DNA from: a virus
DNA: 22,091 nt
Direction: 5' to 3' (one strand)
Virus record (IMG/VR): IMGVR_UViG_3300035660_000814
Coordinates: 1 to 22,091 of that record
The position numbers and the translations under genes were made by a program. The notes under the pieces were generated by a model. The model worked only from the letters and a program-made list of their open reading frames with translations, was not told the origin of the DNA and made no database searches. Positions 1-8,162 of this stretch are shown piece by piece (position 1 is the stretch's first letter; the number at the start of each line of letters is the position of its first letter).

Positions 1-3000
1 CAAATGCCTTGTATATTTCCTTGAATTCTCTGCTGAGATGATGCTTACCTATTAGTATCTTCAACTCTTTAACCCTTGCAGAATCTATCTCTCTCAAGAA
101 CTTCAAGCCTTTTTCATCAAAATGCTTGTCGAGCACAGAAACAAAACCATCGAAGCGTTTCATAAAGCCAGCAATTGTCACGATGTTGGTGTATGGAAGT
201 TCAGGCACCATCGAAATCTGATCCGGCACCGTCAACACTTCTTTCCAGTTAGTTATAATGTAGCGCACAACGTCTACCTCTTCAACTGCCACCAAGCTTG
301 TAGCAGGATTCTGAATCATATAGGGCTTCAACTTCTCTATAGGACCCTCACCTGCAATCACAACATAGAGCCAATACTCATTGCCAAGCCTATGAGCCAT
401 CAGCCACTCATTAGGCGTAAGCGCTATCTTACCCTCTCTTGCTCTAGCCTTAACCTCAATATACCTCACGCTTCCATCGGTCACTTTTGAGCGTATATCA
501 AAACCAAGATTCTGAGTCGCGACATTCTCTGGACTCCGGCCTTGATTAACCTCATACTCCATCACGACACACATGCCGATTTCCTCGATCTCCTTGTCCG
601 CCTTCAGAGTGTCATCTGCTGGAAGACTTGGAACAACAGATACTACACCTAAGACTTTGGGAGGCGACAGGAGAAGATGGACTTCCGATTCTATTTGCTT
701 TTCAAGTTGCCCTTTCTTTCTCTCCAACTCCTCACGGTTTCTTCTCTCATTCTGAATCGTAGCCTCGGGAATGTTCTCCCCTTTTCCCTTTCTTGTTTCA
801 TAATCAAGTAGCTTCCCTTCTGATTGCAGAATTAGTTCTTGAAGGGATCTTACTCCATACTTGCTCTTGATTCCTGCATCATGCACTCTTTGCTCCTTCA
901 ACTCGTCAAGGTATTCTGGCAACACCGTCTCGACAGCAAAAGCAAGGATTGGACTTTCCGCAGGTGCTGATTTGAGAAATTCTGGTGCCATGGATTTGTC
1001 GTGAGGCTTCAAATCCCAAAGAACCGACGGAGAGATCTGCGCAATGTCATCTTGGCTATCTTGATACAATGCAAAAATTCTTTTGCCAGCAATTGACGCG
1101 GTCCCATCATTTATCCTGCCCTCTAGGAACCAGATGAAACCATTCATTCTGCCGGACGGGTCTAGGAAAACCGCTCCTTTGTCCGATTCATCGCCATATT
1201 TTTCGAGGACTTTCTCAACAACGGCCTCAAGAAGCGGATGTCCTGGAGCTACAAAATCTGCTTGTTCCTTGAATGCTTTTTCCTTCTCAAAAGAAAACTT
1301 GCTATACTCTCTAAAAATCTCACCAAACCTCAGCTTGAACTCAAAGGGGAGCTTTCTGAGCTCGTAAGGAACGTTGGCTATTCTGTAGAAACCATCTTTC
1401 CTCTTTTCCGTATTTACTGCGAGTTTCTGAGAAGCTCTCAGAAAGAATCTCTCAATATATTCTGGGACCAGTCTGTTTTCTCTTGCAGTTCTCGCCTCGC
1501 CCAAGATCCGAGTCAAATCAATATGCTTTGTTGCAAGTCCTTCAAGGCTGGCCTCCTTCGCGCGTTTGAGTGCTTCCTCATCAGGGATTCTCTCAATGTC
1601 TTTAAGGATGTCATCCAACGAACGCTTGTTAGTCACTGCATCTATGATCAGGTCCTGAAGGCTTGTTCCAGGCAAAACGTCCCCGATGACATCAAAGACC
1701 CTATCACTGCCTAAATGCCCTCTTATAATGTCAAGTTTGCTGAACAACGTGTCGAGGATTCTACCTTCCATCGTGTCGATAGCTACCATGTTGTAAATGT
1801 GTGCTTCATACTGCTGCCCGTATCTGTGTATTCGCCCCATTCTCTGCTCAAGCCTGTTCGGGTTCCAAGGAATGTCATAGTTGACCATTAACCAACAAAA
1901 CTGAAGGTTGATACCTTCGCCGCCAGCTTCTGTCGAGACCATTATCTGAGCTTTCTCTTTGAACTCGTGCTCCGCGTCTATTCTCTTGTTAAGGTTCATG
2001 GCGCCGTGAATGCAAGTTACCTGATAGCCCCACCCTCGTAGTTTCTCAACAAGGTATTCAAGCGTGTCTTTGGATTCGCTGAATATCAGGAGTTTTTCTC
2101 CTTTCTTTCTAATGTGCTGCTCTTCCATCACTTTTCTCAATTCGTTGAGTTTTGTTTCAACTTCCTTCTTCTCAGCATCCTTAGCCAGTGCTATCAATTC
2201 GGTAAGCCTTGCTATCTCGTCTTTAAGCTCCTCAAGCGTCTCAGCAGATGTTAGCTTCTCGAGCAGCTCGTCTTCTTTTCTCCACCTTTCGAGTTCTGGA
2301 GAATCCTCCAGTGCTTCCTCATCTATGTCACCGGTTTCTTGGATTATTTCGCCCTTTTCAAGCAGCTCTTGGAGGCGGTCTCTCCTCCTTTCCAGTGACT
2401 TCCTTATTGCCCTCACGCTTGATGCCAAACGCCTCTGAAGAATCAACAGTGCGAAAGCAACGTTTCGCTTTTCTTTCTGCATCGCTTTGTTGTAATGCTT
2501 TTCAATGTATTCTGTTACGGCATTGTAGAGACGCTTTTCGTCGTCGCTCAACCTATACTTGACGGTAATCACTTTTCTCGGAGGAAATAATGGGGTATTG
2601 TCAAAGCTCCGCATGTCTTCCTTGAGCCGCCTCAAAAAAAGCGGGTTGTCTTTGTTCCTAATTGACTCTGTAAGCATCTTATCTGTTGCAAAGAACCCGG
2701 GTTCCAGTAGATCAAGGAAGAGTCTGAAATTGCTTGGGTCTCCCCTATGGGGCGTCGCAGTCAAAAACAGCAGGAAGTTGCTGTTTCGCGACAGTAATTC
2801 GCCGAGCTTATATCTCTCGGTCTTCTCCGTCTTTTCCCCATACTTGTAGGCTGCCATTTTATGTGCTTCATCGACAATGACCAAGTCCCATCTTGCTTCA
2901 GCCAAGCTTACCATGATGTCTTCTTGTTTTGCAAGGTCCATTGATGTGATAGCCTGGTTTTCTTCTTGCCAGACGTTACGTCCCCAGGAAGCGTTTATGA

Positions 3001-3574
3001 CTGCCCTGTCAACGGTCCTAAAAGTCTCACTGAATTTTTCTTTTAGCTCTCTGACCCATTGATCTCTGAGGTGCCCTGGGATGACAATGAGCACCCTCTC
3101 AACGAGTCCTCTCTGCTTCAACTCCTTGAGCATTAATCCGGCCATTATCGTCTTGCCAGCCCCTGGATCATCAGCAAGGAGAAAGCGGATCCTGGGTTGT
3201 TTCAGGATGTAATGATATACGGCGTCGATTTGATGAGGAAGCGGATCAATCTGAGAAACGTTAACCGCAAACAAAGGGTCAAATTGGAAGGCGAATCGAA
3301 TCCTCCTGCCTTCCATCGACAAAAAGAACGCTTCAGCATCTCCTGAGAAGTCTCTTCCTTCCAGATCGATGGTTCTTACTTTTTCCAAGTCACCCTTTTT
3401 CAATATCCTCGAGAAAAACCTCTCTGACTTCAGACCTATTCCCTGGATCTCGATACCAGTTCCGATTCGCCTGCAAGTAATGACCTTAATACGCTCAGGC
3501 CAGAAAGGCCCTTCCAAAACACTTTCAGGCCTGAAGAGAAATTCGTTTGGAAGCTCCCGCTTGCCCTCAGACAT
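1..3574 (-). CDS. SNF2-family DEAH helicase with DUF3883 nuclease-like domain (C-terminus off the left edge)
   Basis: This is a superfamily 2 ATP-dependent DNA translocase/helicase; 1,191 residues are visible and the reading frame is still open at base 1. Helicase motifs seen are Walker A DDPGAGKT (residues 135-142), DEAH (235-238), TATPHRGD shortly after, and motif VI RMGRIHRYGQ (578-587). A charged coiled-coil-like insert lies between the two RecA lobes (about residues 390-480). Near residue 1026 a GFDIRS segment followed by YIEVKA (E1040, K1042) fits the D...ExK pattern of the DUF3883 domain. About 75 more residues then follow that I cannot assign; they could be the start of a PLD-like or other domain. 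The ATG at 3574 is preferred; GTG at 3583 is an in-frame alternative. Proteins of this architecture occur alone in archaea and bacteria and in defence loci. Whether this one is host, defence or viral cannot be decided here. It diverges from the virus late operon. Confidence 0.88.
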   Translation of the reverse strand, partial: MSEGKRELPNEFLFRPESVLEGPFWPERIKVITCRRIGTGIEIQGIGLKSERFFSRILKKGDLEKVRTIDLEGRDFSGDAEAFFLSMEGRRIRFAFQFDPLFAVNVSQIDPLPHQIDAVYHYILKQPRIRFLLADDPGAGKTIMAGLMLKELKQRGLVERVLIVIPGHLRDQWVRELKEKFSETFRTVDRAVINASWGRNVWQEENQAITSMDLAKQEDIMVSLAEARWDLVIVDEAHKMAAYKYGEKTEKTERYKLGELLSRNSNFLLFLTATPHRGDPSNFRLFLDLLEPGFFATDKMLTESIRNKDNPLFLRRLKEDMRSFDNTPLFPPRKVITVKYRLSDDEKRLYNAVTEYIEKHYNKAMQKEKRNVAFALLILQRRLASSVRAIRKSLERRRDRLQELLEKGEIIQETGDIDEEALEDSPELERWRKEDELLEKLTSAETLEELKDEIARLTELIALAKDAEKKEVETKLNELRKVMEEQHIRKKGEKLLIFSESKDTLEYLVEKLRGWGYQVTCIHGAMNLNKRIDAEHEFKEKAQIMVSTEAGGEGINLQFCWLMVNYDIPWNPNRLEQRMGRIHRYGQQYEAHIYNMVAIDTMEGRILDTLFSKLDIIRGHLGSDRVFDVIGDVLPGTSLQDLIIDAVTNKRSLDDILKDIERIPDEEALKRAKEASLEGLATKHIDLTRILGEARTARENRLVPEYIERFFLRASQKLAVNTEKRKDGFYRIANVPYELRKLPFEFKLRFGEIFREYSKFSFEKEKAFKEQADFVAPGHPLLEAVVEKVLEKYGDESDKGAVFLDPSGRMNGFIWFLEGRINDGTASIAGKRIFALYQDSQDDIAQISPSVLWDLKPHDKSMAPEFLKSAPAESPILAFAVETVLPEYLDELKEQRVHDAGIKSKYGVRSLQELILQSEGKLLDYETRKGKGENIPEATIQNERRNREELERKKGQLEKQIESEVHLLLSPPKVLGVVSVVPSLPADDTLKADKEIEEIGMCVVMEYEVNQGRSPENVATQNLGFDIRSKVTDGSVRYIEVKARAREGKIALTPNEWLMAHRLGNEYWLYVVIAGEGPIEKLKPYMIQNPATSLVAVEEVDVVRYIITNWKEVLTVPDQISMVPELPYTNIVTIAGFMKRFDGFVSVLDKHFDEKGLKFLREIDSARVKELKILIGKHHLSREFKEIYKAF

Positions 3575-3582
3575 CAAGATCA

Positions 3583-3599
3583 CTATTGATTATCAATAG
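3583..3599. promoter_or_regulatory. 17-bp palindrome upstream of the helicase gene (operator-like)
   Basis: CTATTGAT and ATCAATAG form a perfect 8-bp inverted repeat around one central T. It sits 8 bp upstream of the helicase ATG, just downstream of TATA-like sequence on the minus strand (about 3618-3636). This position would suit a repressor operator for the helicase. The binding role is inferred; the symmetry is seen directly. Confidence 0.45.
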
Positions 3600-3666
3600 A
3601 GCTAGTATGTTAGAGTTTACAGTTAAAAGATTATAGCGCGCATGGTTGTTCCTAAATTGGTTAAAA

Positions 3667-3825
3667 ATGGTTTTTATTCTCTTTTTGGGATTTGGGGCAG
3701 CATTTGGCTTTGTATCTGTTCTTGATTTCCTTGCAGGAACCATCCATCTAGAACTAGCAGAAGAATCCAAGAACGGAATTAAAACCGTTTTTGACCATTT
3801 TCGGAACAGACATGCGCGCTATTGA
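3667..3825 (+). CDS. possible 52-residue single-pass membrane protein
   Basis: An ATG at 3667 opens a 52-codon frame ending at TGA 3823-3825. The first 25 or so residues are hydrophobic and rich in Phe, Gly and Ala (starting MVFILFLGFG), as in a membrane segment or signal anchor. A charged tail follows, with EESK and a basic end, FRNRHARY. An in-frame TTG at 3646 would add seven residues (MFLNWLK). A TATA-like stretch (AAAAGATTATAG) lies about 30-40 bases upstream. There is no strong ribosome binding site. I do not recognise the family. It is not certain that it is expressed, but its composition looks protein-like compared with the other short frames in this intergenic region. Confidence 0.4.
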   Translation: MVFILFLGFGAAFGFVSVLDFLAGTIHLELAEESKNGIKTVFDHFRNRHARY

Positions 3826-4067
3826 TGGTATGTCAACGCTTATGACGGTTTGCTTCTGCAATCCTCCAGGGCATGTGAACATGTTTTCTTGCACCACTTC
3901 TTTGTTAGCATTTCCTTGTATGCGCCCGCTTTTATGTGGCAAAGGCCTCGCAAGGTACTGCGTAAGGTACCGCATAAGGTGCCGCGTACGGTACCGTGTC
4001 TTATTTCAATTCGTATGTGTATTCTCTGCGTGTAGAATTCGAAGCCCGCCGCCCTTGAGTGGCGTGA
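3826..4067. other. intergenic region upstream of the late operon
   Basis: About 240 bases without a convincing gene. The overlapping open frames here translate the GC-rich tandem repeat into low-complexity peptides and resemble no protein. A weak TATA-like stretch, CTTTTATG, near 3929-3936 lies just before the 12-bp repeats. This is the most likely place for the promoter and control elements of the late genes, which all point away from here. No RNA gene or hairpin terminator was recognised. Confidence 0.5.
3952..3999. repeat. four tandem 12-bp repeats with GGTACC cores
   Basis: Four direct, uninterrupted 12-base units lie at 3952, 3964, 3976 and 3988. They follow the consensus AAGGTACCGCGT with one to three changes each. 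Three of the four contain GGTAC, and the last contains the perfect palindrome ACGGTACCGT (3988-3997). The block is more GC-rich than its surroundings. It sits between the divergent helicase and the late operon, downstream of a weak TATA-like stretch. It could be a multi-site operator or an iteron-like binding array. Confidence 0.7.
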
Positions 4068-4076
4068 GTGAGAACC

Positions 4077-4319
4077 ATGACACACAGAAGAAGCAAAGAA
4101 AAAGAACAACTGAGACAAGCTCGTAGAATCATACTTAACAGCAGTTTCCATGACAGAATTCGATACGAAACAGTCTGCAGAATGACTCGCACAGACGTTC
4201 TTGCACTGCTGAAGGAGCCTGTTCAGCTTGGTCTTGTGCCGGAACTTGAAAAGGGCGAAGTCTTGGTTGACTCGCGTGGAAACGGCAGCTTCCAGACAGC
4301 ACTTTTTAGAGAGGAATGA
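4077..4319 (+). CDS. small protein preceding the terminase, function unknown
   Basis: An 80-residue basic, mostly helical protein. ATG 4077 is chosen because a GTGAG motif lies just upstream; GTG 4068 would add three residues (MRT). The N-terminus is rich in Arg, Lys and Gln (RRSKEKEQLRQARR). The middle segment, RYETVCRMTRTDVLALLK, reads like a helix-turn-helix, and the end is a beta-rich tail. Its place as first gene of the late operon, directly before the small terminase (3-base gap), suggests a DNA-binding role in packaging or late control. That is inference; I do not recognise the family. Confidence 0.6.
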   Translation: MTHRRSKEKEQLRQARRIILNSSFHDRIRYETVCRMTRTDVLALLKEPVQLGLVPELEKGEVLVDSRGNGSFQTALFREE

Positions 4320-4322
4320 AAT

Positions 4323-4814
4323 TTGGGCGGGGGAAAGAATTGGACAGAGGCTGAAGAAAGGCTTCTGTTTGAACTGGTTCAGAGAGGAATGAACGCGCAG
4401 CAGATTTACGATTCAGGCATGTTTCCGAACCGCACTTTTCGCGCCATACTGAACGTGGTTGACAGAACCCGCATTGATTCAGGCGCTGAAAAGGAAGTCC
4501 CTCTGAACGCTCAGATTGGAGAGGCTGAAATAATCGGATTGGACTCCGTTGTCAAACGGTATGTTGATGCTTTCAACAAGGTTTGCGATTTGAAAGCATG
4601 CAGTAAAGAGGATTTGGAGCGTTTTCGCATCATCTTTTCTTCGGCTCGCGCTTACTTTGAAGTTTATTACAAGTTTCAGAAGTACGAAGAGGTAGAAAGA
4701 CGTGTCGAGAGAGTTGAAAAGTTGGTGGCACAGTTGGCAGCAAAGAAGAACGCAGAGGATTCTCACACAAAGCTTGGACAAAACGGAAACCCAAGTCCGC
4801 AACCTCCTGTATGA
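4323..4814 (+). CDS. terS: putative terminase small subunit
   Basis: A 163-residue protein starting at TTG 4323 behind a GAGAGG ribosome binding site that overlaps the end of the upstream gene. The N-terminal 50 residues (NWTEAEERLLFELVQRG, then a second helix pair) resemble a SANT/Myb-like or helix-turn-helix DNA-binding domain. A central helical part follows. The C-terminal coiled coil (about residues 118-145) is rich in Glu, Arg, Val and Lys. This DNA-binding head plus oligomerising helices is typical of small terminases, which recognise viral DNA for packaging. The assignment also rests on its place directly before TerL, whose frame it overlaps. No catalytic motif is expected or seen. Confidence 0.65.
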   Translation: MGGGKNWTEAEERLLFELVQRGMNAQQIYDSGMFPNRTFRAILNVVDRTRIDSGAEKEVPLNAQIGEAEIIGLDSVVKRYVDAFNKVCDLKACSKEDLERFRIIFSSARAYFEVYYKFQKYEEVERRVERVEKLVAQLAAKKNAEDSHTKLGQNGNPSPQPPV

Positions 4815-6099
4815 GACAACTGATGAGCCAATAGACTCGCCAGTTGTATACGCCGAAAGCGTTTTTGGCATCAAACCATTCCCATATCAGGCAGAACTGC
4901 TTGAAGATGAGAATAAGCGCATAGTTGCCTGCATGGGACGTCAAACGGGCAAAACAACGGCAATAGCCATGAAAGCCGTATTCTTTGCAGATACGCATCC
5001 AAACGTCACCATTCTAATCACCAGCCCCTCGCTTCGGCAGAGCATGATCATGTTCGACCGCGTAGCATCCCTTGTCTTTTCCACAGCACGCCTGCTTAAC
5101 AGAGTCACCAGAGCCACAAGAACAATGGTTCAACTAGTCAACGGCAGCCGCATAATCGCTTTGCCTTGCAGCGAGAACCTGCTGAGAGGGTACACCGTTG
5201 ACATGCTAATTTGTGACGAAGCCAGCTGGGTTCCTGAAGAAGTCATCACACAGGTTCTTTTTCCAATGTTGAGCACAACGGACGGCTACGCCATTTTCTT
5301 GAGCACGCCGTGGGACAAGAACCACTTCTTTCGCAGAGCCTTCGTAAACCCGAACTACAGCGTACACAAGGTGAAATCAAAAGAATGCCCACTCATCAAA
5401 CCCGAGTTTCTGAAGGAAATGCGCGAAAACATGACGCACGAAGCCTACCTCATGGAATATGAAGCCGAGTTTGTCGAAGCAGTGAACAGCTATTTCACGC
5501 AGGACTTGATACGCAACTGCGTTGAGCTAGCCCAAACACTAGGCGCTGATATCTACACAAGCCTCGAAGGCCAATTTCCTAATGGAGATTACTATGCAGG
5601 TGTCGATTTCGGCAAACTACAAGACTACAGTGTGATAGCAGTCGTGAAACGTGAAAAAGAAAATCTCAGCCTCATCTATCTTCACCAGTTCCCCTTGGAA
5701 ACACTCTACACTCACGTCATAGGCCACCTATTCCGAGCGCATGAAAAATTCAGGTTCAGCAACGTGTTGGTAGACCAGACTGGCGTAGGCGAACCGGTGC
5801 TTGAGGAAATGCATAACCAAGGCATGAACCTCGCAGAAGGATTGATGTTCACCACAGAGACCAAGGAATCGCTGCTCACAAGACTGAAGATTACGATGGA
5901 GCAAAACCGTTTGGCCATACCTTACGATAAACAATTGTGCCAACAAATGAACGAACAGCAATGCGATTACGGCAAGAGCGGCCATCTGCTTTTCACTCAC
6001 CCTCCAAGAGGCCATGATGACATGCTTTGGTCATTGGCACTTGCGGTTTATGCTACTGCTCAGACACCTCCACCTGGAAAAGGTGCCATTATGCTCTAA
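4702..6099 (+). CDS. terL: terminase large subunit (packaging ATPase/nuclease)
   Basis: This is the DNA packaging motor that pumps and cuts viral DNA at the portal. Seen in order are a Walker A-type loop GRQTGKT (about residues 79-85), a Walker B segment LICDEAS (about 168-174) and a STPW coupling motif (about 209). RNase H-like nuclease acidic residues occur in GVDFGK (about 300), VLVDQTG (about 358) and GHDDM (about 438). The 465-residue length is typical. GTG 4702 has a GAGGT site 8 bases upstream, but it overlaps TerS by 113 bases in a region where the TerS coiled coil looks real. TTG 4774 (LDKTETQVRN) is therefore an equally good start. All key motifs are present, so the enzyme should be active. 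Confidence 0.95.
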   Translation: MSRELKSWWHSWQQRRTQRILTQSLDKTETQVRNLLYETTDEPIDSPVVYAESVFGIKPFPYQAELLEDENKRIVACMGRQTGKTTAIAMKAVFFADTHPNVTILITSPSLRQSMIMFDRVASLVFSTARLLNRVTRATRTMVQLVNGSRIIALPCSENLLRGYTVDMLICDEASWVPEEVITQVLFPMLSTTDGYAIFLSTPWDKNHFFRRAFVNPNYSVHKVKSKECPLIKPEFLKEMRENMTHEAYLMEYEAEFVEAVNSYFTQDLIRNCVELAQTLGADIYTSLEGQFPNGDYYAGVDFGKLQDYSVIAVVKREKENLSLIYLHQFPLETLYTHVIGHLFRAHEKFRFSNVLVDQTGVGEPVLEEMHNQGMNLAEGLMFTTETKESLLTRLKITMEQNRLAIPYDKQLCQQMNEQQCDYGKSGHLLFTHPPRGHDDMLWSLALAVYATAQTPPPGKGAIML

Positions 6100-6115
6100 G
6101 AAAAAGTTGACCTCT

Positions 6116-6481
6116 ATGTTGTCTGCAGTTCGTTCAATACTATGCGCCATACTGTACGGAGTAATGGAGAACAGACTGTTTTTTGAGGGACATGAAGACG
6201 AGTGGCTTCTAGGTCACTTCAAAACGTATCATCTTTTCATGTTCTTGCTCTTCGGGGTTATCGCATTCGATCCGTACTGGCCCGTCTTTCTTTGGGGTTT
6301 CTTGGCGATGCCACTGGTCGAAGATGCAACGTGGCAGCTGATTGAGCATAGACAGTTGAAGCAGGAAGATTGGAGCAACATCGGCGGCTTCAAACTCCTG
6401 CTAGGCGTTTATGTGTGGTACTGGGTTGATGCTTTCTTCTTGATTGTTCTTGGCTTGTTCATACTGTTAAGAGGCTGTTGA
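6116..6481 (+). CDS. integral membrane protein between terminase and portal, unknown function
   Basis: A 121-residue protein starting at ATG 6116 (TTG 6107 is an alternative), 16 bases after TerL. It has two clear hydrophobic stretches: about residues 35-65, rich in Trp, Phe and Pro (FLLFGVIAF...FLWGFLAMPL), and the C-terminal 25 residues (YWVDAFFLIVLGLFILL). A weaker hydrophobic N-terminal helix precedes them, and a charged segment (EDATWQLIEHRQLKQEDW) lies between. Three membrane passes are likely. A membrane protein inside the packaging cluster is unusual. It could act in lysis, in docking assembly to the membrane, or be a cargo gene. The family is not recognised. Confidence 0.75.
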   Translation: MLSAVRSILCAILYGVMENRLFFEGHEDEWLLGHFKTYHLFMFLLFGVIAFDPYWPVFLWGFLAMPLVEDATWQLIEHRQLKQEDWSNIGGFKLLLGVYVWYWVDAFFLIVLGLFILLRGC

Positions 6482-6485
6482 GAAC

Positions 6486-7874
6486 TTGAGTTTGGCCGCT
6501 GAAAGGGTCCGTAAGGGTTTGCAGGCTGTCAAGCAGTTTGTAGGTAGATTTGTTGCTCAGCGACAAGTTCCCGAAGGCGTAAGCAAGAAACAGATTGAAG
6601 AGGAGGTACCCGTCAGCTGGAAAGCTGACAACATGCTCTGGGGCTACGTCACCAAGTACATGCTTAAGGGCTCGGGAGCCGGCTTTGTTACTCCTCCATA
6701 CATGGCGTATTGGGAACGTCTTTGGGGCGCGACGCCCGTCGAGGACCTTCCGGCCTACAAGGATTTATACACTTTTACGCCGTACATCAAGGCAAGCATT
6801 GACGTTACTGTGAACATGTCCATTGCCCAGGGTTTCGAACTTGAAGGTAGCGACGAGCAAATTCGCGAGTGGCTTACGGATTGGCTTGACGAGCATAATA
6901 TTCTGCACACTTTGAGAATCATCGGCACGGACATGCTTGTTTTTGGCAATGGTTATTTTGAGATTTGCCGCGATGAGGAGACACCAGTTGAGGAATGGTG
7001 GCTTAAGACATTAGATCCCGTGCACATGCGAGTGCGGAGGGATGCGTACGGCAATGTTTTCGGGTACGTTCAACTTTTGACATTTCCTCCGGTCGCTTTT
7101 GTTGCGAACGACATTGTGCATTTCCGTTATGGCGCCAAGAGCTGGTGGTACGAGTGGAGTTACGGCACTTCCCTTCTTAGGTCATTGTTGAAGCTGCAAG
7201 CACTGATTGACCAGCTTCAGGATGACATGGCGCTTATAATGCACATTTACACTAAACCCATGCTTGTCGTGAAAGCTGGGACGCCTGAAAGGCCCTTCAG
7301 TGATCCGCAGCTGCAGAGTTTAATGGAGGCTTTTCGTGATAGGAAACCTGCTACAGACATTTTCGTTCGTGGTGACGTTGAGGTTACTGTTGTTCAGAGC
7401 ATGACGAAGGAAGTTAACATTGAATGGTGGATCAATTACCTTCTGGTTCAGCGATCCGCTGTACTTGGCGTTCCGAAGATTTTCCTGGGCGAGAGCGAGC
7501 GGACGAACCGTGCGACCGCAGAGATTGTAATGCAGGAGTACGTTACTCGGCTGCGGATGCTGCAGGAACTCATCGGGGACACGTTGGAGACGGTTCTCTT
7601 CAAGCAGTTGATACGGGAAAAGTGGGGAGAAGGCAAAGAAGTTCCCCATATTAAATGGCGGCCTGTCTGGGAGCCCACGCTTGACGTGAAAGCCAACTTC
7701 ATCACGAACTTGGTTAAGGAGAAGATTATCGCGCCCAGTGAAGCTAGGCCCCAGCTTGGCTATCCAGAGGAACTGCCTGAGGGATTATCGGAGAAGGGCC
7801 CTAGTGACGCGTCTGCTGGGTCCTCCGTTGCGATGGTCGAGGAGAGTGAGCCTGAGGATGCAGAGAACGCTTAG
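6486..7874 (+). CDS. portal protein
   Basis: A 462-residue portal, the dodecameric ring at one head vertex through which DNA enters and leaves and to which the neck attaches. The sequence has the expected mixed alpha/beta wing and long helices. Notable segments are YTFTPYIKASIDVTVNMS (about residue 95 onward), a central DIVHFRYG motif, a helical stem around LLKLQALIDQLQDD, and a crown with GVPKIFLGESERTNRATAE. The last 40 residues are acidic and low in complexity. TTG 6486 is chosen as start, 5 bases after the membrane protein stops. Position between terminase and prohead protease is canonical. I am confident of portal identity but not of the subfamily. Confidence 0.9.
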   Translation: MSLAAERVRKGLQAVKQFVGRFVAQRQVPEGVSKKQIEEEVPVSWKADNMLWGYVTKYMLKGSGAGFVTPPYMAYWERLWGATPVEDLPAYKDLYTFTPYIKASIDVTVNMSIAQGFELEGSDEQIREWLTDWLDEHNILHTLRIIGTDMLVFGNGYFEICRDEETPVEEWWLKTLDPVHMRVRRDAYGNVFGYVQLLTFPPVAFVANDIVHFRYGAKSWWYEWSYGTSLLRSLLKLQALIDQLQDDMALIMHIYTKPMLVVKAGTPERPFSDPQLQSLMEAFRDRKPATDIFVRGDVEVTVVQSMTKEVNIEWWINYLLVQRSAVLGVPKIFLGESERTNRATAEIVMQEYVTRLRMLQELIGDTLETVLFKQLIREKWGEGKEVPHIKWRPVWEPTLDVKANFITNLVKEKIIAPSEARPQLGYPEELPEGLSEKGPSDASAGSSVAMVEESEPEDAENA

Positions 7875-8148
7875 CAAGTGGTGGCCACGGATGGCGTGTA
7901 GTCCTCTCTGTGGTTACACTAATGAGATGCGGAGGCCTCACCTTACTTGTCTCTTCTGTCGAGTTAGAAAGTTCTTCTATGGGAAATATAAGGGGAAAGT
8001 TTTCCATTACAACAAGCTTATGCGAGTTGTCATGCCTGGGGACTGCTCGAATTATGTGCTCTTTATTGATAACAAGCGGCATCTGGCCGCTTTGAAGGCT
8101 GCTCTTCTGAAGCGGCTGCTTACGATTTGCGAGTGGCTAGCGAACTGA
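7858..8148 (+). CDS. small Cys-rich, possible zinc-binding protein
   Basis: A 96-residue basic protein starting at ATG 7858 within the end of the portal gene (17-base overlap), with GGAGAG upstream. ATG 7891 is an alternative start. Four Cys at about residues 14-34 (CSPLC, then CLFC after an intervening HL) suggest a zinc ribbon or finger. The remainder is beta-rich and then helical (HLAALKAALLKRLLTI). Neighbours are portal and head genes, so a structural or DNA-binding role in head assembly is possible. The family is not recognised. Confidence 0.65.
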   Translation: MQRTLSKWWPRMACSPLCGYTNEMRRPHLTCLFCRVRKFFYGKYKGKVFHYNKLMRVVMPGDCSNYVLFIDNKRHLAALKAALLKRLLTICEWLAN

Positions 8149-8162
8149 TGGTGATTTGAATT

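Noticed and set aside
122-3062. Many plus-strand open frames over the first 3.5 kb
   Set aside because: They lie opposite the continuous minus-strand helicase frame, whose motifs are clear, and have Ser/Leu-rich antisense composition.
3791-4151. Overlapping open frames on both strands across the tandem repeats
   Set aside because: Translations are dominated by the repeat (RYRVRYR-like or GTLRGTL-like) with no recognisable domain or good start signal.
6014-6115. N-terminal extension of the membrane protein into TerL
   Set aside because: Overlaps the nuclease motif region of TerL and gives a His/Leu-rich shadow peptide.
7738-7857. N-terminal extension of the Cys-rich protein into the portal gene
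   Set aside because: This part reads the portal sequence out of frame; ATG 7858 with GGAGAG upstream is the sensible start.
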